In this document: in pieces, positions 55,070 to 64,000 of the stretch
Layout of the letters: the number at the start of each line of letters is the position of its first letter
Position numbering within the stretch: position 1 is the first letter of the stretch
Assembly: GCF_026250525.1 (NCBI RefSeq)
Contig: NZ_CP111049.1
Span: forward strand, 124,001 to 188,000
DNA from: Chondrinema litorale
GTDB lineage: Bacteria > Bacteroidota > Bacteroidia > Cytophagales > Flammeovirgaceae
DNA: 64,000 nt
Direction: 5' to 3'
Program-made: the position numbers and the translations under genes
The notes under the pieces: generated by a model
Told to the model about the DNA's origin: nothing
Databases searched by the model: none
The model's input: only the letters and a program-made list of their open reading frames with translations

Positions 55070-56674
55070 TTAAAATTGGATAGCACCGATTTTATAGTAC
55101 TTTCTTAATTCACCATAAATAATCATTTCGTTGTCTGCTATTTGTTCGCAGCTCTTGGGTCTGGTAAGAATTTTTTCAGCCTTATTACTAGAAACCAGTT
55201 TTCTGTTTAATGTTCCATCTTTATTAATGGTAGCTAAAACAACTACTGACTTTTTACCATTGAAAGAATAAGTTCTATCAGGATTATTTTTCATCACATT
55301 CTTTACATTATCATTGTAAATCAAATGGATTTGCCCACCCTGAATTGCATAAGCATAAGATGAAAAGTGGCCACCATCGTTGGTCGTAACCTGTCTTTTT
55401 GGAATTTTCGTAGCCCACTCAATGCTCATATCTGGCCTTATATTAATTACGATAATATCATTATAATAGTAATAATAAGTATAATCGTAAAAGCCAGTTT
55501 GTTGGTTATATCTTGCTACTTCTCTTATATAGAATTGCTCAGCAATCAACAAGGCACCACCATCGCTACGAAGAATTATTTGATCGATACTGAATTTGTA
55601 AAGTTCTCTATTACCCTTTTTAGCTTTTACTTCGCTCATAAAGCCTTTTAAAAAATCGGCATCAAACTGCTTAGTACCATTCTTTTTAATTTTTCCGCTT
55701 TTAGCATCAACACTTAAAAAATAAGTTCCCTTCATACTTAAGGTGCCTTTGTCTGAGTAAAATCCAGCACAAATTATATCTTCGTTATCAGCAATTCTAA
55801 AGTTAAGATCGGTAATAAATTTGTCTTCAAGCTCAACAGTGTACTCTTTAAATTCTTCACCTCCATTTTTATAAGAAAGGATTTTATACTCATAGTTTGG
55901 TTTGCCTCTTCTTCTGGTTTTAAGTTTGTCTTTGTACTCAATTCCTAAAATGTATGCATTGCCAAAATTGTCAACTCTGTAGTTCTCAATTTCAAATAGT
56001 TTGTCTGTATAAGGTATGGTAATTTTCTTTTCCCAAAGCAATTCCATGTCTTCATTATATACCCTTACCGTAAACTTTTCATTCTCGCTTTTCTCATAAA
56101 TATCTGAATCATAAAGCATAAATAAAGTCTTATCTCTCGACTCTGTCAGATAAAAAGAGCCATAGTTAGACCTGTTTTTCATGTTAGATTCAGCTATCTT
56201 TTGTGGAGGGCCAAGAGATGTTAGGGTTTCCATGTCAAAAGTCTCCATAAAAAGGAAATTAGTTCTGGCTTGCCTGTTTGGCAAATTGGAGAACACAAAT
56301 ATTTTCCCATTTCTACTTCTGGCAAATTTGTAATGCATATACTCATTGCCAATCTTATTTTGTATAGCAACTTCTTTTACTAACTTAAGATTATGATCGT
56401 GCAATTGAATCATTGGTGGTTTAGGACCAGTTAAGCTAAAAGTTCTATATAAGCCGTCTGTTGGGTCTAACTCCATTACAGCATACACACCTTTATCAGT
56501 ACTTTCGATAATATCACTGATTAGCGCAGATCGTCTTAGTTTTTTTTGTTTGGGTCCCCATTTAATATTCGCTTGTTGAGGATATAATGCACCAGCTTGT
56601 AATACAAAAAAGAGAAAAGTTAAATAATGAAGTGTTGATAGCATGATAAATTTGCTTCCTCTTACTATTTTCAT
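55070..56674 (-). CDS. Secreted protein of unknown function, probably beta-propeller-like
   Basis: 534 residues. A signal peptide (LHYLTFLFFVLQAGALYPQ) precedes a long beta-rich region with repeated four-strand patterns, for example KIFVFSNLPNRQARTNFLFM, YGSFYLTESRDKTLFMLYDS and DNFGNAYILGIEYKDKLKT. The pattern suggests propeller blades. No enzyme motif or named domain was recognised. The start may be at a downstream Met (56641). Confidence 0.65.
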   Translation of the reverse strand: MKIVRGSKFIMLSTLHYLTFLFFVLQAGALYPQQANIKWGPKQKKLRRSALISDIIESTDKGVYAVMELDPTDGLYRTFSLTGPKPPMIQLHDHNLKLVKEVAIQNKIGNEYMHYKFARSRNGKIFVFSNLPNRQARTNFLFMETFDMETLTSLGPPQKIAESNMKNRSNYGSFYLTESRDKTLFMLYDSDIYEKSENEKFTVRVYNEDMELLWEKKITIPYTDKLFEIENYRVDNFGNAYILGIEYKDKLKTRRRGKPNYEYKILSYKNGGEEFKEYTVELEDKFITDLNFRIADNEDIICAGFYSDKGTLSMKGTYFLSVDAKSGKIKKNGTKQFDADFLKGFMSEVKAKKGNRELYKFSIDQIILRSDGGALLIAEQFYIREVARYNQQTGFYDYTYYYYYNDIIVINIRPDMSIEWATKIPKRQVTTNDGGHFSSYAYAIQGGQIHLIYNDNVKNVMKNNPDRTYSFNGKKSVVVLATINKDGTLNRKLVSSNKAEKILTRPKSCEQIADNEMIIYGELRKYYKIGAIQF

Positions 56675-57000
56675 TTACTATAGTTTTTGGTTTAAATTAC
56701 TTACTCAGCTAAAATTTAGAGCAGTATATAGAATATTGATACGCAATAATAAGCAGATTAGCTGCTGTTTGTACTCTTAATCTAGATTTAAGGCATTCGA
56801 AATTAATTGAGTTTATACCAGAAAATTCTTATATAATTAAAAGATTATTGTAAATTTAAGCTTCAAACCTATTTCTTATTGAGCAATAAAATTCTAAGTA
56901 AAAGCTATACCACATATTCAAAATGGTAATAGAAATAATCTAGAATGTTATTGAAATTTGATAATTTTCCGGTATTTACTGGAATCTATTTTATCTTAAA
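56675..57000. other. Intergenic region between divergent genes
   Basis: 326 bases, AT-rich. A five-base hairpin (AGCAG/CTGCT near 56755) is the only structure seen. It presumably carries the promoters of both flanking genes. Confidence 0.5.
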
Positions 57001-57846
57001 ATGAGAAATATTTTTAGAAGCTACTTTTTATATTCAATCCTCCCTTTTCTTTTCTTATTTACAAATTCTTGTACAGAAAGTGCTAAGCATTCTTTGGCTA
57101 AAATTAGCTGGCCGAATGGTGCAAAAGGCGTTCTTTGCCTTACTTATGATGATGCACTTGAAAGTCATCTTAACAATGCCATTCCTCAATTAAATGCAGC
57201 AAAACTCACAGGTACTTTCTTTGTCGATGGTAGAATTAGAATTAATCAATTTGATGTTTGGCGAGCTGCGACTAAAAATGGTCATGAGATCGCAAATCAT
57301 ACAGTTTATCATCCATGTTCGCAAAGTTTTGATTGGATAAGTCCGCAAACTGCCACTGAAAATTATACAGTAGACAGAATGCTAAAAGAAATCGGCACAC
57401 TCAATCAGATGCTATATGCGATAGATAGTAATCAGATTCATTCCTTTGCTTTTCCATGTTCTGCGCATGAAGTAGGAGGTAAAAACTATGTGGAAGATTT
57501 AAGAAAATCAAACTTGGTAAGTTTTGCTCGAACAGGCAGTAAAGAAGGTGATATAGCTGAAGATCAAATAGTTAATGATTTTTCAAATATAGATTTTTTC
57601 CAAGTACCAAGTTGGGGTATTCCACAAGATACCCCTGCAGAAAAGTTGATTCAATTTGCTGAAGAAATAAAAAATAAAGAAGGTTTAGGGGTGATGTTGT
57701 TTCACGGAATAGGAGGGGATTACACTTCAGTATCTAATGAAGAACATCAAAAACTACTCGAATATTTAAATACACAACAGTCTGAAATTTGGGTAACCAC
57801 TTTTACAGAAGCACTCGATTATATCAAAACACAAACAGAACAGTAA
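57001..57846 (+). CDS. Polysaccharide deacetylase (NodB-like) lipoprotein
   Basis: 281 residues. Lipobox LFTNSC (Cys24). The NodB fold shows Asp50-Asp51 in LCLTYDDALESH and the metal-binding His100 and His104 in IANHTVYHPC. The late motif VMLFHGIGGD provides the C-terminal catalytic His. It removes acetyl groups from a carbohydrate polymer in the periplasm or at the surface. It lies directly upstream of two sulfatases. Confidence 0.92.
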   Translation: MRNIFRSYFLYSILPFLFLFTNSCTESAKHSLAKISWPNGAKGVLCLTYDDALESHLNNAIPQLNAAKLTGTFFVDGRIRINQFDVWRAATKNGHEIANHTVYHPCSQSFDWISPQTATENYTVDRMLKEIGTLNQMLYAIDSNQIHSFAFPCSAHEVGGKNYVEDLRKSNLVSFARTGSKEGDIAEDQIVNDFSNIDFFQVPSWGIPQDTPAEKLIQFAEEIKNKEGLGVMLFHGIGGDYTSVSNEEHQKLLEYLNTQQSEIWVTTFTEALDYIKTQTEQ

Positions 57847-57872
57847 ATTATACAACCAAAAAATTAGATAAT

Positions 57873-59255
57873 ATGAAAATGTACCGGCTCATTTTTTATA
57901 GCTTATTTGTTACAATTTTTCTTTCTTGTAAAGAACAAAGAGCGCCCATTACTGAAACAGAAACTAAACCTAAAACTAATGTAATCTTTCTCATGGTCGA
58001 CGATTTGGGCTATGGAGATTTAGGTAGCTTTGGCCAGGAAGTGATAAAAACTCCCGCATTAGATCAGCTAGCCAAAGAGGGAACAAGATTTACACAAGTG
58101 TATGCTGGTTCGCCAGTTTGTGCACCTTCTCGCAGTGTTTTAATGACAGGCCAACACACTGGACATACCAAAGTGAGAGGAAACTTTGCAGCTATCGACG
58201 TACCTGAATTACCTGTTGCAGGTAGAATCCCTCTAGCAACAGAAGATACCACCATTGCCGAATTGTTAAAAACCAATGGCTATATTACTGGTATGTTTGG
58301 TAAATGGGGTTTAGGTGAGGCAACTACATCTGGTGAACCTAATTTAAAAGGTTTCGACGAGTGGTTTGGTTTTAATAATCAGCGAAGAGCGCACAACCAT
58401 TATCCAGATTATGTGTGGCACAATCAAGATACTTTTAAGATAGAAGCAAATGCCAATCACGTAGAAGGCAAACACGTGCACGAATTGTTTTCTGATTTTA
58501 CCTTTAAGTTTTTGGAGGCTAACAAAGACACTTCTTTTTTTATGTACTTGCCTTATACTTTACCACATGATGATTTTAAAGCTACCGAAGAATTTAAAGC
58601 ACTTTATGCCGATAAAGGTTGGAGCGAGCAAGAATTGAATTATGCGGGTATGGTAAGCATGATTGATGCCGATGTTCAAAAACTCATGGACAAATTAACC
58701 GAGTATGGCATTGCAGATCATACAATGCTTTTCTTCTGTTCAGACAATGGTGCTGCTAACCGTTATGATGATGTTTTTAATAGCTCAGGTGCTTTAAAAG
58801 GAAGAAAAAGAGATGTTTACGAAGGTGGAATTAGAACTCCAATGATCGTTTGGATGCCAGGAACTGTACCTGCCGGAAAAGTAAATAATTACCCTTGGTA
58901 TTTTCCAGATGTATTGCCAACAATATGCGAAGTAACAGATACAGAATCTATCAAAAATACTGATGGCATAAGTGTGTTGCCTGCTATTTTGGGTAAAGAA
59001 ATGCCTGAAAGCGATAGATTTATGTATTGGGAATTCCATGAAAATGGATACGATAGAGCAGTAAGATGGAAAAACTGGAAAGGGGTAATTATTGGCAAAG
59101 ATGGAGCAATGGAATTGTATGATCTCTCTAAGGATGAAGCAGAAGAAAATAATGTAGCAGAAGAAAATCCGGAAGTGGTAAATACAATGTTGGAATACCT
59201 AAAAACTGCTCGTAGCCCATCAATTTATTGGCCAGTAGATGCACAAAGCAATTGA
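57873..59255 (+). CDS. Cys-type sulfatase, lipoprotein
   Basis: 460 residues from the ATG at 57873, chosen because the upstream extension overlaps the deacetylase gene and this start precedes an SPII signal (LFVTIFLSC). Metal-site Asp pair in IFLMVDDLGYGD. Formylglycine site Cys83 in SPVCAPSRSVLMTGQHTGH. Further motifs: MFGKWGLGE and FCSDNGAANRYDD. It hydrolyses a sulfate ester, probably on a sulfated polysaccharide. Activity needs the maturase at 61693. It starts 26 bases after the deacetylase. Confidence 0.95.
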   Translation: MKMYRLIFYSLFVTIFLSCKEQRAPITETETKPKTNVIFLMVDDLGYGDLGSFGQEVIKTPALDQLAKEGTRFTQVYAGSPVCAPSRSVLMTGQHTGHTKVRGNFAAIDVPELPVAGRIPLATEDTTIAELLKTNGYITGMFGKWGLGEATTSGEPNLKGFDEWFGFNNQRRAHNHYPDYVWHNQDTFKIEANANHVEGKHVHELFSDFTFKFLEANKDTSFFMYLPYTLPHDDFKATEEFKALYADKGWSEQELNYAGMVSMIDADVQKLMDKLTEYGIADHTMLFFCSDNGAANRYDDVFNSSGALKGRKRDVYEGGIRTPMIVWMPGTVPAGKVNNYPWYFPDVLPTICEVTDTESIKNTDGISVLPAILGKEMPESDRFMYWEFHENGYDRAVRWKNWKGVIIGKDGAMELYDLSKDEAEENNVAEENPEVVNTMLEYLKTARSPSIYWPVDAQSN

Positions 59256-59320
59256 CAAGCTGTCTAATTATTTCTTATATTGATACTGTTTTAATCTATC
59301 GAATCTCTTAAAAATTAATT

Positions 59321-60745
59321 TTGAAAAGACTACTCCTGATTTCAATTGCTTTGTTTGGGTTTTCTTATTTATATGGGAATGATGATGTTGTAGAAGTTGA
59401 AAGAAAAGCACCAAACATACTTTTTCTTTTTGCAGATGACCAAAGATCTTCTACGCTAAAAAATCCAGAAATTATTAAACCTCATCTCGAACAACTTTTA
59501 AAAAAGGGAGTGTTCTTTTCAAATGCACATATAATGGGAGCAGATAATGGTGCTGTGTGTGCACCAAGCAGAGCAATGTTGATTACCAGTAAGAGGCTTA
59601 GCAGCTTGCAACCAAAAGGCTTTGAAATTTCTAGCGATCATGTTTTGTTGGGAGAGACATTGCAAAAGGCCGGTTACGATACCTATGGAATTGGTAAATG
59701 GCATAACACCCGATCGGAATTTAATAGAAACTTTAATGGGGGAGAAGCCATTTTTATGGGAGGTATGCACGACCATTGGAATGTGCCGCTTTTCCACTAT
59801 AAAGACGATGCTGTTTATAAGAATAGTAGACCACATATCGAAGACTTTTTCAATGCAAATAAGATAGATTCTTTACCGGGTGATTATACCTACAGTGGTA
59901 AACATTCTACTGAGATTTTTGCTGATGCTGCCATAGATTATTTGAATCAAAAACATAAAAAGCCATTTTTCCTTTATGTGTCTTTTATGTCTCCGCATGA
60001 TCCTCGCACTACACCTAAAGAGATTTTAGATAAATATGATGCTTCAAAATTGAGCATGCCTCCTAACTTTAAAGAAAAGCATCCTTTTGACAATGGTGAG
60101 CTCATTATTCGTGATGAACAACTTGCTGCCACTCCGCGAGTTCCCAAAGAAGTAAAAGAGCATATCAAAGATTATTATTCCATGATTACTCATCTGGATG
60201 AGAATATCGGTAGAATTTTAGAAACATTGGAGAAAAATGGATTATCCAAAAACACCATTATTGTTTTTGCCGCTGATAATGGTTTGGCAATGGGGCAGCA
60301 TGGTTTAATGGGCAAGCAAAACTTGTATCAGCACTCTGTAAATGTTCCTTTAATAATTAGTGGAAAAGGAATTCCAAAAGGAGAAACTCGATCTACATTC
60401 TGTTACCTTACCGATCTTTTTCCAACCTTGTGTGAGTTAACAGAAACTACAGTTCCGCAAAACTTAGATGGTAAGAGTCTAGTGCCAGCTATTAATGATG
60501 ATACAAAAATTCGAAATGCACTTTACTTTCAATATAAAGATGTTCAATCTGCAATTAGAAAGGACAATTACAAACTGATTAAATACGAAGTAAAAGGGCA
60601 GCAAACCATTCAGTTATTTGATCTGGAAAAAGACCCTTGGGAACTAAATAATCTGGCAGACTCATTACCAGAAGTAGTGAGCTCTTTGCTCAAAGAGTTC
60701 GAAAAATGGGATGCAGATTATGGCTTATCGAGTAGGAAAAACTAA
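59321..60745 (+). CDS. Cys-type sulfatase, exported
   Basis: 474 residues from a TTG start at 59321 directly before a signal peptide (LLISIALFGFSYLYG). Metal Asp pair in ILFLFADDQRSST. Formylglycine site Cys80 in GAVCAPSRAMLITSKR. Further motifs: YGIGKWHNTRSEF and VFAADNGLAMGQHGLMGKQN. This subtype differs from the upstream sulfatase and likely has a different substrate position. The stop lies in a hairpin shared with the convergent metallopeptidase gene. Confidence 0.93.
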   Translation: MKRLLLISIALFGFSYLYGNDDVVEVERKAPNILFLFADDQRSSTLKNPEIIKPHLEQLLKKGVFFSNAHIMGADNGAVCAPSRAMLITSKRLSSLQPKGFEISSDHVLLGETLQKAGYDTYGIGKWHNTRSEFNRNFNGGEAIFMGGMHDHWNVPLFHYKDDAVYKNSRPHIEDFFNANKIDSLPGDYTYSGKHSTEIFADAAIDYLNQKHKKPFFLYVSFMSPHDPRTTPKEILDKYDASKLSMPPNFKEKHPFDNGELIIRDEQLAATPRVPKEVKEHIKDYYSMITHLDENIGRILETLEKNGLSKNTIIVFAADNGLAMGQHGLMGKQNLYQHSVNVPLIISGKGIPKGETRSTFCYLTDLFPTLCELTETTVPQNLDGKSLVPAINDDTKIRNALYFQYKDVQSAIRKDNYKLIKYEVKGQQTIQLFDLEKDPWELNNLADSLPEVVSSLLKEFEKWDADYGLSSRKN

Positions 60746-60774
60746 TTCATCAGCCTTAAAGAGCTGATGAATTA
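60743..60774. terminator. Hairpin containing both convergent stop codons
   Basis: 12-bp stem (TAATTCATCAGC at 60743-60754 and its complement at 60763-60774). The sulfatase TAA is in the left arm. The metallopeptidase stop (60756-60758) is in the loop. Confidence 0.7.
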
Positions 60775-61664
60775 AAAGTATCTCCTTGTTGAATATCGCC
60801 AGTTGTGTAACCCTTTTTAAACCAGCTTACACGTTGTGCAGAGGTTCCATGCGTGAATGATTCTGGCACTACATAACCTTGAGCTTGCATTTGAAGCCTG
60901 TCGTCACCAATGGCATTGGCAGCTTGTAGGGCTTCTTCAATGTCGCCTTCTTCTAAAATGTTTTTCATTTCTTGTGCATGATTTGCCCAAACACCAGAGA
61001 AGAAATCGGCTTGCAACTCAAGCTTTACAGAGAGCTTGTTATATTCTTCTTGAGATAAACTGCTTCTTTGAGAATGCACTTTATCAGTAAGTCCCAATTC
61101 ATTTTGTACATGGTGAGCTACTTCGTGTGCCACAACATAAGCCATAGCAAAGTCTCCTGGAGCACCGAATCTTTCTTTTAGGTCTTGGTAAAAGCTTAAA
61201 TCGATATAGAGCTTTTCATCTGCTGAACAGTAAAAAGGACCTGTAGCAGCACTGGCTGAGCCACAAGCAGAATTTACTGAACCTGTAAAAAGTACCAAAG
61301 TAGGTTCTTTGTAATCTCTATTCAATTCTTCTGCAAAAATCTTATTCCACACATCTTCGGTATCTTGTAAAACAACCGCTACAAATTGAGCGAGTTCGTC
61401 ATTTTCTGTATCAGCATCTTGCTCAGTTCGTTGAGGAGAAGCTCCTGTATTAACTTGTTGCAATATTTGCATCGGATCTTGCCCGAAATACATGGCAATT
61501 AAAATGACAATGATGGTACCAATACCAAATTTACCTTTTGTACCACCGAGCATTCTTCTACCTCTTCGGTCGTCTACATTACTACTTTGTTTTCTGCCTT
61601 TCCAGCGCATCAGGATAAAATTTATAGTTCTATGTAAAAATTCATCTTTTATAGATTCAATCAA
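60756..61664 (-). CDS. Neutral zinc metallopeptidase (YpfJ-like)
   Basis: 302 residues. A cytoplasmic N-terminal segment (MRWKGRKQSSNVDDRRGRRM) is followed by one membrane span (FGIGTIIVILIAMYFG) and a periplasmic domain. The zinc-binding HExxH is in YVVAHEVAHHVQNELG. Other family features: SACGSASAATGPFYCSADEK, LQADFFSGVWAN, and FTHGTSAQRVSWFKKGY at the C-terminus. Substrates are unknown for this family. The frame start could be a downstream Met (61607), nearer the family N-terminus. Confidence 0.9.
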   Translation of the reverse strand: MIESIKDEFLHRTINFILMRWKGRKQSSNVDDRRGRRMLGGTKGKFGIGTIIVILIAMYFGQDPMQILQQVNTGASPQRTEQDADTENDELAQFVAVVLQDTEDVWNKIFAEELNRDYKEPTLVLFTGSVNSACGSASAATGPFYCSADEKLYIDLSFYQDLKERFGAPGDFAMAYVVAHEVAHHVQNELGLTDKVHSQRSSLSQEEYNKLSVKLELQADFFSGVWANHAQEMKNILEEGDIEEALQAANAIGDDRLQMQAQGYVVPESFTHGTSAQRVSWFKKGYTTGDIQQGDTFNSSAL

Positions 61665-61692
61665 AATTCAAACTATAAATTTTTAAAGATGT

Positions 61693-62817
61693 TTACATGG
61701 ATTCTTTAGTTTCCACATCCTTCACACATCTAAAACCTAAATGTTCTTGTCCGCTATCTGTAGAAGTAGCCATTCTTGCACTGGGTCTGTAGTTGGAGCA
61801 ATACTGATCGCTACACAGATATGAACCTCCTTTAATCACTCTTTTCATAGCAAATGGTTCAGATGGGTCGTAGCTTGTATCTGGCCCTTTTGGATCGACT
61901 TCTACCTTGTTGTGGTTCATATGCTCATTGGAATTGTGATTATAAAAATCGGTACTCCATTCCCATACATTGCCAATCATATCGTACAAACCATAATCGT
62001 TAGGAGAAAATGTTTTTACCGGAGCGGCATTGTCAAAACCATCTTTGCTGGTGTTGTTATAAGGGAAATCACCTTGAAAGAAGTTAGCCAAATATTTATT
62101 ATCTGGTGTAAGCTCATCGCCCCAAGCAAATGGATGATTTTCATTTCCACCTCTCGAAGCAAATTCCCATTCAGCCTCAGTAGGCAATCTTTTTCCAGCC
62201 CATTTCGCATAAGCTTCGGCATCTTCGTAGGCAATATGCACTACCGGATAATTGTCTTTGCCCTCAATCGAGCTATCTGGACCTTTCGGATGTTTCCAAT
62301 CTGCTCCATGTACCCAAGACCACCATTGAGAGTAATCGTGTAAACTTACCGGATTGGCTGGAGGTGTAAACACCAAAGAGCCCGGTTTTAGCACTTCATC
62401 ATCAGGTTTTGGGGTGTTAGGAGGAAGCTGTTTTTTCATTTCTTCCCAGTCGATGGGTCTTTCTGCTACAGTTAAGTAACCAGTTGCATCTACAAACTTT
62501 TTAAATTCTGCATTAGTTACTTCGGTTTCGTCCATCCAGAAAGAAAAAACTTTTACTTTGTGTTCGTTCATTTCTGCTGGGCCGGCAGATTCGTGGTTGC
62601 TTCCCATAATAAATTCTCCACCGGGAATCCAAACCATACCTTTAGGCGCATCGCCAACTGGCTCTTGGCTAATGAGCTTGTTTGTATGGTCAGGTTCTTT
62701 TTCTTTGCTAGAAACCTCGTGGTGTTTGCTAGTTTCATTTTCAATTTCTGCTTTCTTTTTTTCACAAGAAAATGTGATGGAAAGAAGCAGAGTCGCCAAT
62801 AATAACTTTATCTTCAT
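61693..62817 (-). CDS. Formylglycine-generating enzyme (sulfatase maturase), lipoprotein
   Basis: 374 residues. SPII signal (LLATLLLSITFSC). FGE-sulfatase domain: GMVWIPGGEFIMGSNH, FWMDETEVTNAEFKKFVDAT, KRLPTEAEWEFASRGG and YDMIGNVWEWSTDFY. Both active-site Cys are visible (Cys335 and Cys340 in GGSYLCSDQYCSNYRPSAR), spaced as in characterised aerobic FGEs. It oxidises the sulfatase Cys to formylglycine, and the two sulfatases upstream are natural clients. Being a lipoprotein, it should act after export. Confidence 0.93.
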   Translation of the reverse strand: MKIKLLLATLLLSITFSCEKKKAEIENETSKHHEVSSKEKEPDHTNKLISQEPVGDAPKGMVWIPGGEFIMGSNHESAGPAEMNEHKVKVFSFWMDETEVTNAEFKKFVDATGYLTVAERPIDWEEMKKQLPPNTPKPDDEVLKPGSLVFTPPANPVSLHDYSQWWSWVHGADWKHPKGPDSSIEGKDNYPVVHIAYEDAEAYAKWAGKRLPTEAEWEFASRGGNENHPFAWGDELTPDNKYLANFFQGDFPYNNTSKDGFDNAAPVKTFSPNDYGLYDMIGNVWEWSTDFYNHNSNEHMNHNKVEVDPKGPDTSYDPSEPFAMKRVIKGGSYLCSDQYCSNYRPSARMATSTDSGQEHLGFRCVKDVETKESM

Positions 62818-62924
62818 TTCATGTTTATTTTATGCCTTGATACGTAAATCTACTATTTTATCGTCGAGAGTAAAATTTCAAACTCATAAAGATTGGCTGG
62901 TGCTGTCTGAGGATGGAAAAGACA

Positions 62925-63647
62925 TTACTGGTTTGTATTTCTTTGAGCAAGTATGTGCTTAATTACCGCCCTTTGAATTGGTGATAATCTTACATTTACC
63001 AGTTTTTTTTCTAGCAACTCATCACTAAACCTTTTATAGATGGTGTGGTAATTTTTAAAATCAGAAGAATTTGGGTCTGTAATTTTAGAATTATCGATTT
63101 TGCTTGAACTGATTTTGTTTCTAATAACCGGGAATAAATAATGCTTTAATTTTGTATTTGTGATTTTATGAGCAATTGAAGTGTCTAACATCAAGCATGT
63201 AAAAGCAAATACTTTCTCATCATTAAACTTTACAAACCAATAAGAGTACTTTGAGAAAAAGGGCTTTTTAGTATCATTTCTACGACTTGGTTTTACAGAG
63301 TTACTGCAAACTTCAAACGAATCTACAATATCATTAAAGTGATATCTGTATCTTTTTCGATCTTCAATTATCTCAATTGCTTGTTGTGCTTCATTAATTT
63401 TTAATTCGTGGTGATGGTTTTCTAATATGAAAAGAAAGTGTAGGAGAAGAGTTGGGAATATAAAAATGATGAAGAAGTAAGATATGCCATAGAGCAAAAC
63501 ATCTAAATCAGTAGAAGCTACATAGATATTAAAAAATAAAAGAGTTAACAAGTACACAACAGTAGCATAAAATGTACTGCTAATAAACTTCCATTGTCTT
63601 TTAAAACTAAGTTTAAATTTAATCTTGTAAGGAGTTTTGGCAATCAT
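62925..63647 (-). CDS. Membrane protein of unknown function
   Basis: 240 residues. Two spans (FYATVVYLLTLLFFNIYVAS and YGISYFFIIFIFPTLLLHFL) are followed by a soluble domain (AQQAIEIIEDRKRYRYHFND, YSYWFVKFNDEKVFAFTCLM), with a strand pattern reminiscent of PH-like domains. It is not assigned to a named family. Confidence 0.6.
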   Translation of the reverse strand: MIAKTPYKIKFKLSFKRQWKFISSTFYATVVYLLTLLFFNIYVASTDLDVLLYGISYFFIIFIFPTLLLHFLFILENHHHELKINEAQQAIEIIEDRKRYRYHFNDIVDSFEVCSNSVKPSRRNDTKKPFFSKYSYWFVKFNDEKVFAFTCLMLDTSIAHKITNTKLKHYLFPVIRNKISSSKIDNSKITDPNSSDFKNYHTIYKRFSDELLEKKLVNVRLSPIQRAVIKHILAQRNTNQ

Positions 63648-63687
63648 TAAGTTATATGTTATTTCAATTGTTGAAATCTAATAACAT

Positions 63688-63729
63688 AAAAACTCTCTGC
63701 CAGTAAATAATTGCTAACAGAGAGTTTTT
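63688..63729. terminator. Bidirectional terminator
   Basis: 12-bp stem (AAAAACTCTCTG at 63688-63699 and its complement at 63718-63729), 18 bases downstream of the permease gene end on the minus strand. Confidence 0.85.
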
Positions 63730-63747
63730 TGCGTGATTAATCATTAC

Positions 63748-64000
63748 TTATTCATACCTTAAAGAATTGCTCAAATTGGCAAATGCAGCTTTTAATGCTT
63801 GGGAGATTACAGAAAGCAAAGCAATAAACAAGATGGTAACTCCCGGCAGTACGAAAAGCCACCAACTCATAGGTGTTTTATAAGCGAAGTCTTGTAACCA
63901 TAAATCCATTAAGAAATAGGAGATAGGCGCTCCGATTACAAAAGCGATGAGCACCAAAATGGTAAATTCTCTAGAAAGCAACATTAAGATACTAGATATG
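63748..64000 (-). CDS. MacB/FtsX-like ABC transporter permease, C-terminal end (truncated by window edge)
   Basis: The frame is open to the right edge, so the true start is outside. Visible residues include two membrane spans (FTILVLIAFVIGAPISYFLM, SWWLFVLPGVTILFIALLSV) and the typical end SQALKAAFANLSNSLRYE of Bacteroidota FtsX-like permeases. It would transport or mechanotransmit with an ATPase encoded elsewhere. Confidence 0.85.
   Translation of the reverse strand, partial: ISSILMLLSREFTILVLIAFVIGAPISYFLMDLWLQDFAYKTPMSWWLFVLPGVTILFIALLSVISQALKAAFANLSNSLRYE

Overview
The window is AT-rich chromosomal DNA of a Bacteroidota bacterium, most likely a marine-type Cytophagales/Flammeovirgaceae-like organism. 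The lineage is inferred from gene content: a SusC/SusD pair with its ECF sigma factor and FecR anti-sigma, other TonB receptors and many SPII lipoproteins, SufS/SufU, LytTR two-component proteins, and promoters of the Bacteroidota type (TAnnTTTG). No rRNA, tRNA, CRISPR array or prophage was seen.

Layout. 1-1.5 kb: the end of an acyl-CoA dehydrogenase and a transglutaminase-like protein. 1.7-9 kb: a glycan-uptake locus on the minus strand (sigma, FecR, STN-type SusC, SusD). 9-12.7 kb: small lipoprotein, membrane and secreted proteins, a nitrilase-family enzyme and one decayed gene. 12.7-15.2 kb: the alpha-E and circularly permuted ATP-grasp genes, whose usual transglutaminase partner lies 11 kb away at 589-1446. 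15.6-24 kb: a 1020-residue Asp-box propeller protein, MoeA, a GH88/105-type hydrolase, and a run of small enzymes (SIMPL, isochorismatase-like, esterase, VOC). 24-29.5 kb: two insertion sequences, each with intact ends and exact target duplications. One splits a small membrane protein. The other splits a tyrosyl-tRNA synthetase that sits behind what looks like a tyrosine-codon transcription attenuator. 29.5-38.4 kb: a DsbA/FrnE protein, small unknowns, an HI0933-type flavoprotein, the coupled SufS-SufU-MoaE set, XdhC, and a MoaD-like protein paired with a second Asp-box propeller. 38.6-46.3 kb: an orphan OmpR-type regulator, a frameshifted secreted-protein gene, a double-TIR membrane protein translationally coupled to a lysozyme-like protein, and a LytTR/histidine-kinase pair. 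46.6-55 kb: a TonB receptor, a DEAD-box helicase, a small HMA-like secreted protein, and a DoxX-MsrB-MsrA operon preceded by a 12-copy hexanucleotide repeat. 55-64 kb: a secreted unknown, a polysaccharide deacetylase, two sulfatases, a metallopeptidase, a formylglycine-generating enzyme that can mature the sulfatases, and the end of an ABC permease.

Functional themes are polysaccharide use (SusCD, GH88/105, deacetylase, sulfatases with their maturase), sulfur and molybdenum-cofactor metabolism (SufS, SufU, MoaE, MoaD-like, MoeA, XdhC), periplasmic redox repair (MsrA, MsrB, DoxX, thioredoxin), and ongoing genome flux (two IS insertions and two frameshifted genes). The most interesting items are the tyrosine attenuator in front of the IS-split tyrS, the TIR-TIR-membrane plus lysozyme-like gene pair, the hexanucleotide repeat in front of the Msr operon, and the 42-bp element duplicated upstream of the sigma factor and a lipoprotein gene.
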